Source: JAAGZL01 sp050290785 (GTDB lineage Bacteria; Pseudomonadota; Gammaproteobacteria; Chromatiales; Chromatiaceae). From it: 64,000 nucleotides of DNA. The stretch spans positions 26,337 through 90,336 of the forward strand of contig JBNKIR010000051.1 of assembly GCA_050290785.1 (NCBI GenBank), given 5' to 3'. The position numbers and the translations under genes were made by a program. This document shows positions 37,186 through 48,156 of this stretch, one piece after another; position 1 is the stretch's first letter; every line of letters starts with the position of its first letter. Under the pieces are notes generated by a model, which saw only the letters and a list, made by a program, of their open reading frames with translations, searched no databases and was not told the DNA's origin.

Positions 37186-37411
37186 TCGTGATCCCCAATA
37201 GTTGAATGTTGAAAAACCATGAGAATACGATCACCACCAGCACGGTGATAAATCTGGCCCGGCCCTTCTGCCCTTCGGTCTCTTCTGCGGAGAGTTCCCG
37301 TCCCTGTTTTCTTTGCAGACGCCTTACGCTCATGACCCAGATCAGCTTGTGGACCGGGAAATAGAGCATCAGTGCGAGCAGCGCAACGGAAAAATAAAAA
37401 AACAGTGTCAT
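37178..37411 (-). CDS. Small membrane protein, 77 aa
   Basis: Two hydrophobic segments (LFFYFSVALLALMLYFPVHK and FITVLVVIVFSWFFNIQLLG) around a basic cytoplasmic loop (MSVRRLQRKQGRELSAEETE). It overlaps the TPR gene start by 8 nt and lies downstream of the symporter on the same strand, separated by that gene's terminator. No family recognised. Confidence 0.68.
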   Translation of the reverse strand: MTLFFYFSVALLALMLYFPVHKLIWVMSVRRLQRKQGRELSAEETEGQKGRARFITVLVVIVFSWFFNIQLLGITNG

Positions 37412-37506
37412 TGGATTTCCGGTAGTAAGTTATCAATTGTGAATGGCTAGTTTAAGATGATTACCGTTTCCTGGCCACTCAGAGCTGACAACTCAAACAT
37501 TGCGGC

Positions 37507-37535
37507 AAAAAAAGGGGGAGGGCGGACCCTCCCCC
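37507..37535 (-). terminator. Rho-independent terminator of the SSS symporter gene
   Basis: A 9-bp G/C stem (37514-37522 with 37527-37535, loop 4 nt) followed on the minus strand by seven T residues. It begins 18 nt after the symporter stop. Confidence 0.9.
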
Positions 37536-37553
37536 TGCTTCACCTATAAGCTA

Positions 37554-39533
37554 CTAAGGTGCATCTGTATCCATCTGGATATCACCGATATCCTCATGGA
37601 GTGCCTCAACCTCTTTGTTAGGCACGGTGGACAGTTCCATCTTGTAGGCCAGGAACCACATCATGGCTACGCCCAGGGCCCACCACAACAGCTGCCAGGT
37701 CCAGATGGACGGCATGCCGAACAGCCAGGTGCTGGAATCGGTTGGGTTACCGAAGATCCAGTTGCCGATAACGGCGCCAGGACCGATACCGAATATGAAC
37801 CACACCAGGGTGATGATCCATGCTACCGGAACCAGACCCTTCTTCTCCGGAGAGAGAGTGGCGTGTTCACGCAGGAAGTTATGGAAGGTCATGCGGTGTT
37901 CCATGTCATCGTCGTTCTGGGTCATGGCGGATACGATAATGGCCAGTCCCAGGTTGAAGAAGATGCCCCAGCCTGCGGAGTGGATGGTCATAGGCCAACG
38001 ACCCCAAGGCATGAGCTGAGCGCCGATACTCTCGGTAAAGGTTACCGCGATCAGACCGGCGATCAGGCCGATGGTGATGCCCTGACGGGTCAGGAACGGC
38101 CACCAGCAGACGGCGATCAGTGCCGGCCACATCTGGAAGCCGTAGGCCACGGCCAGACCACCCAGGAGTACCAGGGCGTCGGTAGCGGTGGTTGCAACAA
38201 CCAGGGCTGCGAGAACGATGATGACAACGCCGATACGTCCCCAGAACTTCTGTTGGGCGTGGGTGGCGTTAGGCATCAGGTAACGCTTCAGCAGGTCGCG
38301 GGTCAACATACCACCGGCGGTGGACATGTAGGCCGCACCTGTTGACTGCATGGCAGCCAGGGCGCAGACGGAGAGCAGACCAACCAGCCATGGGGCGGAG
38401 TCGGCCATCAGGTGGATCAGCTGTGGAACCAGCATACCCTGCTTACCTTCTGACTCCATGATGTCCAAACCATTCAGACCGGCGGCCATGACGTTGTTCA
38501 CCAGCTCAGGGTGTGCAGCCAGGAACTTGGTGTCGGCGCCCAGGAAGTGGGAACCGAGACCCTGCATGGCGGTGAACACCATCAGGATGAAGCCGATACC
38601 GAAGGAAGAGGCCCATACCTGCTGTGGAGCGAACGGGGCTGGGTTCTTGTTACCGTAGGCCCACATGGAGAAGGCCGGGGCGGACTGAATACCCATCAGG
38701 GCGAACATATAGCTCAGAACCATGATGCCGGTCCAGGCGCCACCAACCGGAGCACTGTCAGTACCCAGGCCAGCGCCAAACTGGATAACACCAGGGATGG
38801 CGATATATGCAGAGTAGCCATCAGGCGTGGTCTTGCCGAACATGGCCTGACCGTCCGGACCGATTGCCGTCAGGGCGGCGATACGCTCGTTCAGGGCACC
38901 GAAACCACCGACCGCGTTCATGGCGATGATGCCGATGACCACGATACCGGCGGCAAGCAGGATGGCCTGGGCCGAATCCACATAGGCCACGGCGCGCAGA
39001 CCACCGGATGCCACGTAGATGATAACCACGATAGAGAGCAGCCACATACCGACCTCTACGCCCAGCATACCGTCAGTCAGTACGTTGAACAGGAAGCCTG
39101 AGGCGCGCAGCTGTACACCCAGATAAGGCACGGAGAAGATCAGCGCCACGACCACCACCAGGATACGGATGGCGTCAGACTTGAAGTAGTAAGACAGCAT
39201 CTCGCCCGGGGTGATAAATCCGAAGCGTTTACCAATCATCCACTGGCGTTTCAGGAACAAAACACCGGTAAACGGGATGGTGATGGCGTAGAAGGACGCG
39301 TATGCGTACTGAAAGCCATCACGATAGATGAGACCCGGGTGACCCATGAAGGTCCAACCGGAAAATGAGGTCGCCGTCGCTGCGAGGATAAATACCCACA
39401 GTGAGATGGAACGACCGGCTACGAAGTAGTCGCTGGCGGTTCTGGCAGACAGTGCACCTTTGATACCCCAAAAGATACAGTATGACCAGTACAGCGCAAC
39501 GAACACGAACAACCAGACTATTTTAGGGTCCAT
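37554..39533 (-). CDS. Sodium:solute symporter (SSS family), acetate-type
   Basis: 659 aa with about 13-14 membrane helices. Typical SSS motifs: SDYFVAGRSISLWVFILAAT, TSFSGWTFMGHPGLIYRDGF, and VCALAAMQSTGAAYMSTAGG in the sodium-site region. Its large size and the position by acs suggest a monocarboxylate or acetate carrier, but substrate is not provable from sequence. A sigma-54 promoter lies about 110 nt upstream and an NtrC-type regulator is encoded nearby. Confidence 0.88.
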   Translation of the reverse strand: MDPKIVWLFVFVALYWSYCIFWGIKGALSARTASDYFVAGRSISLWVFILAATATSFSGWTFMGHPGLIYRDGFQYAYASFYAITIPFTGVLFLKRQWMIGKRFGFITPGEMLSYYFKSDAIRILVVVVALIFSVPYLGVQLRASGFLFNVLTDGMLGVEVGMWLLSIVVIIYVASGGLRAVAYVDSAQAILLAAGIVVIGIIAMNAVGGFGALNERIAALTAIGPDGQAMFGKTTPDGYSAYIAIPGVIQFGAGLGTDSAPVGGAWTGIMVLSYMFALMGIQSAPAFSMWAYGNKNPAPFAPQQVWASSFGIGFILMVFTAMQGLGSHFLGADTKFLAAHPELVNNVMAAGLNGLDIMESEGKQGMLVPQLIHLMADSAPWLVGLLSVCALAAMQSTGAAYMSTAGGMLTRDLLKRYLMPNATHAQQKFWGRIGVVIIVLAALVVATTATDALVLLGGLAVAYGFQMWPALIAVCWWPFLTRQGITIGLIAGLIAVTFTESIGAQLMPWGRWPMTIHSAGWGIFFNLGLAIIVSAMTQNDDDMEHRMTFHNFLREHATLSPEKKGLVPVAWIITLVWFIFGIGPGAVIGNWIFGNPTDSSTWLFGMPSIWTWQLLWWALGVAMMWFLAYKMELSTVPNKEVEALHEDIGDIQMDTDAP

Positions 39534-39640
39534 GTGTCGAGTTCCCCCTTGTTTAAGGTTTATTTTTGACGTATTGCCAGTTTACGTTTTAGCCGCCCAT
39601 CTGTTTTTGCAGGGAGCACGGCCCAAACTTAAGAGACTAT

Positions 39641-39658
39641 TAGCTAAATGTGTGCCAA
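39641..39658 (-). promoter_or_regulatory. Sigma-54 promoter of the SSS symporter gene
   Basis: Minus-strand sequence TTGGCACACATTTAGCTA. The -24 element TGGCAC is perfect, the -12 GC is present (TAGCT against consensus TTGCT), and the GG-to-GC spacing is exactly 10 nt. The predicted start is near 39631, about 100 nt before the symporter ATG. The 301-nt gap 39534-39834 holds this promoter and no other feature seen. The likely activator is the sigma-54 regulator at 41381. Confidence 0.7.
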
Positions 39659-39834
39659 TTGTGGAATTGCTTACAAATCAGTGTGATGTATTTGTGGTGT
39701 GCTGTTTGGGTTATTGGGAGTGTTACTCAGGGTAACGCGGTTTGTGTAGAAAGGTAACACGGAGATTGGGGTCGGATAGCGGGAGGAGGGCTCGGTTGTG
39801 GTAAGGCGACCGGCCCCCCGATCCGCGATCCAGC

Positions 39835-41313
39835 CTATCGGTAATACTCTATCGATCCACGATCACAGGTACCGGAGTAATCGTGAGGGACCTCATTTTG
39901 ATCTGAGAGGGCCTCGTTTACATCGTGCGGCTCACCCATGCAGGCGGTGTGATCCGCGCTGTCGATGGCCGGGCTGCCCTCCTTCAGGCCATGATAGGCG
40001 GTGATCTTGTAGTCCAGCGGCTGAAGTCCCGCATCCACCGGATTATTCTCCGTTCCCAAAATCTCGTTACTCGCCTCAGTGAACTCGCAATGATCCTTGT
40101 CGAGAATCCCGATGATATTGTGCCCTTCAGATTTCACCTTGCCGGCGCAATCGGCGGCGCCGTTACCATCGGCCAGATTATTAGCCACGATGCTGTTGCG
40201 AACGATGACCCCGCCCTTATCCGGGTGACCGAACAGGGCGCCTCCATCCCTGTCGACCTCATTGGAATTACGGTTGGAGATGTTTTCGGTGATGGTGACA
40301 TTGCCGATATGCGCCCGGCCATTGGTCGTGCAGAGGGCCGAACCGTTCCCGTTGGCCATATTTCCGCTTATGGTGCTGTTGGCTATGAAGAAATCACCTT
40401 TGGTCTGCCGGATAGCGCCGCCGCACTGGTCGAAGATGTTGCCGGAGGCCTCATTCTTTACAAAGCTGCAGCGACTGATCAGCGGTTTCTTGCCCGAGAA
40501 GGAGGCATTTTCAATGGCGCCTCCCGCCAGGGCGTGATTCCCCTCAAGACGAATCATGTCCAGTGAGAGTTCCCCCTCATTGAAGATCGCGCCACCGGCG
40601 ATTCCCGCGCTGTTGTTATTGAACCAGCCAAGTTGTGCGTGGATGATCCCGCTATTGGCGTTGTATATGGCGCCACCACGATCATCGGAGTGGTTATTCT
40701 CGATGAAGACACCTAGCAGTTCCGCCTTTCCATAATTATCCAATGCTGATCCTGGTTTTGGGCCGGAATTACCGCTCATCCAGCCCCCCAGCATCCGTAA
40801 GGAACCACTATTTGATATCGCCCGTTCATTACCGTTTAGGCTGGAGTCCCAAAGGGCTGCGCCGGCATCTTTGGCGATACCCAGGCCGACCCGGCAGTTA
40901 CTGATGTCGACCTCATGCGTTACCAGTGTACCCCAGGGTTTTACTGAAAAGGCGATGAATTTCTTATTGGATTTGCATTTGACCTCGGTCCTGCTGCTGC
41001 TCGCCGTATTGACGGTGTTTATCGTGGCCACCTTCGAGATCCTGAGTTGACCATAGACCAATCCATAAGTACCTGCAGGTACGTCGATGGTGTATGCGTT
41101 GCCCGGACCGCCTTCACCTTCCTGGATGGCGGCACGCAACGTGCATCTTCCGTTCAGGTCCTTACAGACACCATCACCGGGGTGGGTGTCCGTATTGTCA
41201 TCATAGGTATCGACCGTGAATGATGCGCTGGCCATCACGGGTAGTGACATAAGTAGTATGAAGTGCGGTATGCACGAGCGGGCTGTAGTGGTGTAACGAC
41301 GAATCAATGACAT
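39835..41313 (-). CDS. Secreted parallel beta-helix protein with CSLREA-type domain
   Basis: 492 aa. An N-terminal signal peptide (FILLMSLPVMASA) is followed by the CSLREA-like motif DGVCKDLNGRCTLRAAIQEG. From residue 150 to 420 there are many right-handed beta-helix rungs of the chlamydial Pmp type (GGAIYNANSG, GGAIFNEGEL, GGAIENASFS, GGAIRQTKGD). The end DRGSIEYYR is the usual domain close. Probably a surface or extracellular adhesin or scaffold. It has a strong ribosome binding site (AAAGGAGG) and starts 67 nt after the sigma-54 regulator; co-transcription is possible. Confidence 0.85.
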   Translation of the reverse strand: MSLIRRYTTTARSCIPHFILLMSLPVMASASFTVDTYDDNTDTHPGDGVCKDLNGRCTLRAAIQEGEGGPGNAYTIDVPAGTYGLVYGQLRISKVATINTVNTASSSRTEVKCKSNKKFIAFSVKPWGTLVTHEVDISNCRVGLGIAKDAGAALWDSSLNGNERAISNSGSLRMLGGWMSGNSGPKPGSALDNYGKAELLGVFIENNHSDDRGGAIYNANSGIIHAQLGWFNNNSAGIAGGAIFNEGELSLDMIRLEGNHALAGGAIENASFSGKKPLISRCSFVKNEASGNIFDQCGGAIRQTKGDFFIANSTISGNMANGNGSALCTTNGRAHIGNVTITENISNRNSNEVDRDGGALFGHPDKGGVIVRNSIVANNLADGNGAADCAGKVKSEGHNIIGILDKDHCEFTEASNEILGTENNPVDAGLQPLDYKITAYHGLKEGSPAIDSADHTACMGEPHDVNEALSDQNEVPHDYSGTCDRGSIEYYR

Positions 41314-41380
41314 TATAACCTCCTTTGTTGTTACGTCTGATTGATGGTGGGGTGGTTGAATGCGTGGTGCCGGTCACTCC

Positions 41381-42718
<1,338 letters not shown>

Positions 42719-42724
42719 CTTGGG

Positions 42725-45682
42725 TTACTGTCTGGGTATGTCGTTCGTATTTGGGTTAGCTGCCTGGGGCAGGTGTATCTCCACGCAGGTTCCGATGTCC
42801 GGCTCTGAGTCCACAATGATCCTGCCGTTATGCTCCTGGATGATCTTGTGCGCCATGGACAGCCCGAGTCCGGTGCCCTCTCCGGCTGGTTTGGTGGTGA
42901 AGAACGGCTCGAACATATACTCCAGGATTTCTGGTGGTATACCTTTGCCGTGGTCCTGGATCCCGATGATTACCTCTGAATCCTCTTTTTTGCCGAAGAT
43001 CTCGATGGAGTTTCCGGCCTCGGAGGCATCACAGGCGTTGGTTAGCAGGTTGACCAGGACCTGGGACAGTCGTTGACTGTCCCCGACCAGACTCAGATCC
43101 TGTGGGCAGTCTACCTCCCATGCGATCTGCTTGCTCTTGTGGGTAAGTTGCACCAGACGCACCGACTCGTCGATTATCTCGGCCAGCATGAACTCGCGGT
43201 GATCAGTTCCGATATCTCCACTGCGGCTGAAGTTCATAAGGGATTTGACGATATCGGATATACGTCTGGTCTGCTGCAGTATGGCCTCTATACTCTGGCT
43301 GATCTCTTCCTGGTCCTGCTCTTCCCGCATGTTTTGCGCCAGGGAGTGGATGCCGGTGACCGGATTGCCTATCTCGTGGGCCACGCCCGCGGCGAGGCGG
43401 CCGATGGACGCCAGACGATCCGTGTGGGCCAGTTCCGCCTCCAGGATCTCCAGGTCGGTCAGGTCCTCCAGCAGCATCACCAGGCTGGTGCGGCTGCCGG
43501 AACCCGTCTGTTGTTCCTGATCCAACACCGTCGCCTTGTGCAGATTGAACCAGCGTGGTCGTCCGTCCAGGGTGATCTCCATGTGGTGGATGTGGGAGTC
43601 CTGGGCCAGGGCGAATCCCGTCAACAGTCCGTCCCAGGGGCTGGGGAGGGATTTAAGGTCTCTCCCCACCGCCTGATGGCTGGGTACGCCGCTCATGGTC
43701 TCCAGGGCCAGGTTCCAGATCACCACCGATTGATCTGCCTCTACAGCGCACACCCCCAGGGGCAGATCCAGCAGGATCTGCTGATGATAGCGGCGCATAT
43801 TGTCCAGGTCTGCGGTCAGGCCGCGCAGGCGGGTGCGGGATTTGGTCAACTGCTGTTCCACATAGTGCATGGAGTCTGCCAGGGCGGTCTTGGCCGCGCT
43901 GTCCATCTCCAGGCGCTGGTTGATGATCATGTGGGCCATGTGCGGGCCAAGCAGGCCGGAGAGGTTGCGTTCTATGCGATCACGCAGTCGGCGCAGTTCG
44001 CTGGATCTGGTCTCATGCGGAGACATCTTGAGATCGCGCAATGCCTGTTCCACCTCTTTGTTCGCGGTCTCTCTGCCGATGATCCCTGACAGTCCCTCCA
44101 TGAACTGATCAGGTGAGCGTGCGCTTACCACGCCCGACAACTGTCCGGGAGGGCCGCTGCGACAGGCCAGCGCCGCCTCCTGTTCTCCCTTGGATTGCCT
44201 GGACAGGAGTGAAACCACAACGAACAGCACCCCGTTCAGGGCCAGGGACCAGAAGGTGGCGAACTCCCAATAATCCAGCCCGGAGATATGGCGCAGGGCC
44301 GGCAGATCAATACCACTTGAGATAAAGCCGGAGCGCTCCAGCAGGGGGATCAACAGGGTCACCGACCAGGTGGCGATACCGCCCAGCAGGCCCATGATGA
44401 AGCCAAGCTTGGTGGCCCTGCGCCAGAACAGTACGCCGATGATGCCAGGGACAAACTGGGCCACGGCCACAAAGGAGATGAGGCCAAGCTGCACCAGACC
44501 CTGGTTGTGTTCCAGCAACTGATAGAAACCGTAACCGGCGAAGATGATGATGGTGATCAGGAGGCGTCGCCCCCACAGCAGCCAGCGATAGAGGTCCACC
44601 TTCGGGTCAGGGTAGCTGGCGGGCAGCAGCAGATGGTTGAGGCTCATGGAGGAGAGGGCCAGGGTGGTGACGATCACCATGGCGCTGGCCGCAGACACGC
44701 CGCCGATAAATGTCATGATGGGCAGCCAGGACGGTTTCTCCGTGATCACTATGCCCAGCACGTAGTAGTCAGGATCTATCCCCAGGTTGAGATACTGTCC
44801 TGCCCAGAGTATGGGCGGTATGACCAGGTTTATCAGCAGCAGGAACAGGGGAAATCCCCAACTGGCAGAGTCCATAAAGCGCGGCGACAGGTTTTCGGCG
44901 AAGGCCATATGGAACTGCCTGGGCAGCAGGAAGGCCGCGGCAAAGGCCAGAAACATCAGTGTCACCCACGGACCTTCGTGCATGGGTCGGTACAGGGCCT
45001 CAGTGGCCTCGGGATTTTCGCTCAGCCAGCGGGCCATGTCTCCGGGTCCGGAAAAGACCCCGAAGATGGCGAAGGCGCCAACCGCCAATATCGCCACCAG
45101 TTTTACGGCAGATTCGAAGGCAATGGCCGCAACCAGACCCAAGTGTTTCTCCCTGGGGGAGATATGCCTGGCGCCGAAGAGTACGGCGAACAGGATCAGC
45201 ATGATGCAGAACCAGAGCGCGATGGAGTGTGGGGTCGCCTCCTGGGTGAGTACCTGGAGTGACTCACTCACCGCCCTTATCTGCAGAGCGATATAGGGCA
45301 GCGATCCCACCAGCATGAATATGGTGACCAGGACCCCGGCCAATTGGCTGCGATAACGGAATGCGAACAGGTCCGCCAGGGAGGTGAGCTGATAATCGCG
45401 GGTGATGTGCAGGATCGGTTTCAGCAGCAGGGGCGCCAGCAAAAAGGCGAAGGTGACGCCAAGGTATATGGTCAGAAACTGAAACCCCTCCCGTTCCGCA
45501 AAACCCACACTACCGTAAAAGCTCCAGGATGTGGCGTAGACCCCGAGCGAAAGTATGTACACCAGGGGGTGTTTTATCAGTCGTTCGGGGATTATGCCGC
45601 TTTCAGTGGCATAGGCGATGAAGAACAGGAGCAGCAGATAGCAGATGCTGGCCCCGAACAGGAGCTCCAGGTCATAGGTCAT
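42725..45682 (-). CDS. SSS-type sensor histidine kinase (CbrA-like)
   Basis: 985 aa. Residues 1-480 are a full SSS transporter-like domain with about 13 membrane helices (VYILSLGVYATSWSFYGSVG, VTLMFLAFAAAFLLPRQFHM). A linker and PAS-like segment (590-720) lead to the kinase core: HisKA (VAHEIGNPVTGIHSLAQNM; phospho-His) and HATPase_c (EGTGLGLSMAHKIIQEHNGR). Such kinases sense a substrate or flux through the transporter-like part. The small 66-aa membrane gene overlaps its start by 11 nt and the response regulator follows 6 nt later. Confidence 0.93.
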   Translation of the reverse strand: MTYDLELLFGASICYLLLLFFIAYATESGIIPERLIKHPLVYILSLGVYATSWSFYGSVGFAEREGFQFLTIYLGVTFAFLLAPLLLKPILHITRDYQLTSLADLFAFRYRSQLAGVLVTIFMLVGSLPYIALQIRAVSESLQVLTQEATPHSIALWFCIMLILFAVLFGARHISPREKHLGLVAAIAFESAVKLVAILAVGAFAIFGVFSGPGDMARWLSENPEATEALYRPMHEGPWVTLMFLAFAAAFLLPRQFHMAFAENLSPRFMDSASWGFPLFLLLINLVIPPILWAGQYLNLGIDPDYYVLGIVITEKPSWLPIMTFIGGVSAASAMVIVTTLALSSMSLNHLLLPASYPDPKVDLYRWLLWGRRLLITIIIFAGYGFYQLLEHNQGLVQLGLISFVAVAQFVPGIIGVLFWRRATKLGFIMGLLGGIATWSVTLLIPLLERSGFISSGIDLPALRHISGLDYWEFATFWSLALNGVLFVVVSLLSRQSKGEQEAALACRSGPPGQLSGVVSARSPDQFMEGLSGIIGRETANKEVEQALRDLKMSPHETRSSELRRLRDRIERNLSGLLGPHMAHMIINQRLEMDSAAKTALADSMHYVEQQLTKSRTRLRGLTADLDNMRRYHQQILLDLPLGVCAVEADQSVVIWNLALETMSGVPSHQAVGRDLKSLPSPWDGLLTGFALAQDSHIHHMEITLDGRPRWFNLHKATVLDQEQQTGSGSRTSLVMLLEDLTDLEILEAELAHTDRLASIGRLAAGVAHEIGNPVTGIHSLAQNMREEQDQEEISQSIEAILQQTRRISDIVKSLMNFSRSGDIGTDHREFMLAEIIDESVRLVQLTHKSKQIAWEVDCPQDLSLVGDSQRLSQVLVNLLTNACDASEAGNSIEIFGKKEDSEVIIGIQDHGKGIPPEILEYMFEPFFTTKPAGEGTGLGLSMAHKIIQEHNGRIIVDSEPDIGTCVEIHLPQAANPNTNDIPRQ

Positions 45683-45872
45683 GGCCGCGGAACCTGTAGC
45701 TTATTACGGCCCCCAGGATTATCACCAGGAGCCAGAGCAGATAGGGCAGAAACCAGGGATGGGCAGGGGTGGCCCACCAGATGGTCAGTGGGGTCGCGAA
45801 CAGGAACAGCATCAGCATGGCCAGCAGGAGTGTCTGTTCCCTTAGCTTGTCAGGATCATGGATTGGTGGCAT
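45672..45872 (-). CDS. Small membrane protein upstream of the SSS-kinase
   Basis: 66 aa, two membrane helices (LLLAMLMLFLFATPLTIWWA and YLLWLLVIILGAVISYRFRG). The 3' end overlaps the kinase start by 11 nt, so it is likely the first gene of the three-gene regulatory operon. Short subunits of this type accompany some SSS proteins; a role in kinase assembly or sensing is inferred from position only. Confidence 0.7.
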   Translation of the reverse strand: MPPIHDPDKLREQTLLLAMLMLFLFATPLTIWWATPAHPWFLPYLLWLLVIILGAVISYRFRGHDL

Positions 45873-46008
45873 GGATGCGAGGCCATAGTATTGTTACGTA
45901 TTGTAACAATACTATGATATCGGCAAGATATCCATTACCTGCATGATGTTCATGCAAAATAGGTCTATTATCGATCTAGAGAAAAACAAACAATCCAAGG
46001 AGTACAGA

Positions 46009-46395
46009 ATGAACCTTGAAAAGGTCGTCTTTGGTTTTTTCATTGTGTTGGCATTGACCTTGAACTTCGGTTTCTTCGTGGGAGAGATCCACAACCCGGA
46101 CCATCACCATGTGTATGAGCTGTTTGCCGTGGTGGTGGTAAACCTTATCGCCACCATACTCAAATTCGGTGAACGTACCCAGATGGGTGCGTTGTTGTTA
46201 TCCACCAGTCTGGTTGCGCTGTTGCAGCTGTTCGCAGCGGTCCTGGTGTGGGTGGTGGCGGAACACCTGAGTGATACGGGCATGACCGCATCCATGATGG
46301 CCAGCATCGTATCTCTCTCCGGTGGCGCCATGTTGGCCAATGTGGTTTCCGTTGTGTTGTTGGTGATCGAGACAGCGATGTTACGGCGCCAATAG
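46009..46395 (+). CDS. Membrane protein, DUF6394-like
   Basis: 128 aa, four membrane segments (VVFGFFIVLALTLNFGFFVG, LFAVVVVNLIATILKFGE, LLSTSLVALLQLFAAVLVWV, NVVSVVLLVIETAMLRR). The start at 46009 is preferred to an ATG at 45943 because AAGGAG lies just upstream and the protein begins at the first helix. It ends 15 nt before the K+ channel gene and the two are probably co-transcribed; I believe DUF6394-type proteins are often seen with such channels. Confidence 0.7.
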   Translation: MNLEKVVFGFFIVLALTLNFGFFVGEIHNPDHHHVYELFAVVVVNLIATILKFGERTQMGALLLSTSLVALLQLFAAVLVWVVAEHLSDTGMTASMMASIVSLSGGAMLANVVSVVLLVIETAMLRRQ

Positions 46396-46410
46396 TCTCA
46401 GGGGCGCCTG

Positions 46411-48108
46411 ATGAACAATATCCTCTTCATTGTTATGCGGCGCATGCGGGCGCCGCTCATCCTGCTTATCTGCGCCTACTCCATCGCCATCCTGGGGCTG
46501 GTGTCGATCCCGGGGATAGATGCCGAAGGCAATGTGTGGCATATGGATTTTCTGCACGCCTTCTATTTCGTCAGCTTTATGGCCAGCACCACCGGTTTCG
46601 GCGAGATCCCCCATGATTTCACCGCAGCTCAGCGTCTGTGGGTGACCATAACCATATATCTCACGGTCGTGGTGTGGCTCTATTCCATAGGTACCATCAT
46701 CGGGCTGGTGCAGGACGCCGCCTTCAGGCAGGCCCTCAGGGAGAGGCGTTTTGCCGCTCAGGTAAAGAGGATGAAAGAGAAGTTTTTCATCATCTGTGGC
46801 TATGGTGAGAGCGGAAGGAAACTGGTGCGTGCTCTGACCGACCTGGATAGGCGTGCGGTGGTGGTGGAAGAGAAGATGGAGCGGATAAACGCCCTGCACA
46901 TGGAGAACCTGCGACAGTATGTACCCGGGCTGTGTGGTGATGCGGGAAATCCGGATCATATGCTCAAGGCCGGGCTGCACCATCCCCGGTGTGCCGGGGT
47001 GGTTGCCCTCTCCAGTGACAATGCGGTGAATCTGAAGACCGCCATCACGGCCAAGCTGCTGAATAAAAATATCAAGGTGATATGTCGCGCCGACTCCCAT
47101 GATGTAGAGGCCAATATGGCCTCTTTTGGTACCGATCACATTATCGATCCATTTGACCTGTTTTCCGTCTATCTGGCGACCGCGTTTCAGGCGCCCTGTC
47201 TCTACCAGATACACGAGTGGTTTTTCGGACAGTCCAGTGACCTGCTAAGTGAGCCCATGTACCCGCCTAAGGACGGGGGTTGGATCATCTGTGGCTATGG
47301 GCGTTTTGGCAAGGCGGTGTATAAGCGTCTGCGGGATGAAGGCATAGATGTGGTTGTGGTAGAGGCGACGCCGGAGAAGACAGGCCAACCTGAGAGCAGA
47401 TGTATCAAGGGGCGCGGGACCGAGGCGGTAACGCTGCAGGAGGCCGGTATCGAAAAGGCCGTGGGTCTGGTGGCCGGCACAGACGATGACGTCAACAATC
47501 TATCCATCATCATGACGGCGCAGGAGCTGAATCCGGATCTGTTTGTCATCGTGCGTCAGAATCTGCAGGAAAACCGGGTCCTGTTCCAGGGGGTAAGAAC
47601 GGACATACTGATGCATCCCAGTTCCATCATTTCCGACAGGATTCGGATGTTGCTATCCACCCCCATGCTCTCAGATTTTCTGGAGATGGCCCTGTTCAAT
47701 GACGATGAATGGTCCTGTCAGCTGGTTAGCCGGATAGTGGCGCTGGTGGAGAACAGGGTCCCTGCGGTGTGGGAGATAGAGATCAATGAAGTGACCGCGC
47801 CGGAATATTGCCGGGTCATCGAGGCCGGGGGTGACATATCGCTTGCCTGCATGCTGCGCATGCCGAGAGACAGGGAGAGGCAGTTGCTATGTATCCCCCT
47901 GATGCGCGTCAGAAGGGGTACCAGGGTCCTGCTGCCTGACCTGGATCAGCAGATCAGGATCGGCGACAAACTGCTGTTCTGCGGGCGTGGCTCCTCGGAA
48001 TATTATATGCGCTGGGGTATGCAGAACGAGGATGTCCTGAGTTATCTGATGACCGGAGTGTCGAGACCGGAAGGGGCGGTGTGGAAGTGGTTGAGGAGAA
48101 GGAGCTGA
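46411..48108 (+). CDS. Potassium channel with two RCK/TrkA domains
   Basis: 565 aa. A two-helix pore module (residues 15-105) with selectivity filter STTGFGE at 59-65, a variant of TVGYG. Two RCK domains follow, each with the nucleotide-binding GxGxxG: FFIICGYGESGRKLVRAL near 122 and GWIICGYGRFGKAVYKRL near 290, plus a TrkA-C-like region around 460-545. It is a ligand-gated K+ channel of the MthK/Kch type, with fused double RCK. It shares an operon with the preceding membrane gene. Confidence 0.88.
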   Translation: MNNILFIVMRRMRAPLILLICAYSIAILGLVSIPGIDAEGNVWHMDFLHAFYFVSFMASTTGFGEIPHDFTAAQRLWVTITIYLTVVVWLYSIGTIIGLVQDAAFRQALRERRFAAQVKRMKEKFFIICGYGESGRKLVRALTDLDRRAVVVEEKMERINALHMENLRQYVPGLCGDAGNPDHMLKAGLHHPRCAGVVALSSDNAVNLKTAITAKLLNKNIKVICRADSHDVEANMASFGTDHIIDPFDLFSVYLATAFQAPCLYQIHEWFFGQSSDLLSEPMYPPKDGGWIICGYGRFGKAVYKRLRDEGIDVVVVEATPEKTGQPESRCIKGRGTEAVTLQEAGIEKAVGLVAGTDDDVNNLSIIMTAQELNPDLFVIVRQNLQENRVLFQGVRTDILMHPSSIISDRIRMLLSTPMLSDFLEMALFNDDEWSCQLVSRIVALVENRVPAVWEIEINEVTAPEYCRVIEAGGDISLACMLRMPRDRERQLLCIPLMRVRRGTRVLLPDLDQQIRIGDKLLFCGRGSSEYYMRWGMQNEDVLSYLMTGVSRPEGAVWKWLRRRS

Positions 48109-48156
48109 TGGCGGTTCCGATCATGTAGTCCTATCAGGTATAAGGCCGGGCAACCT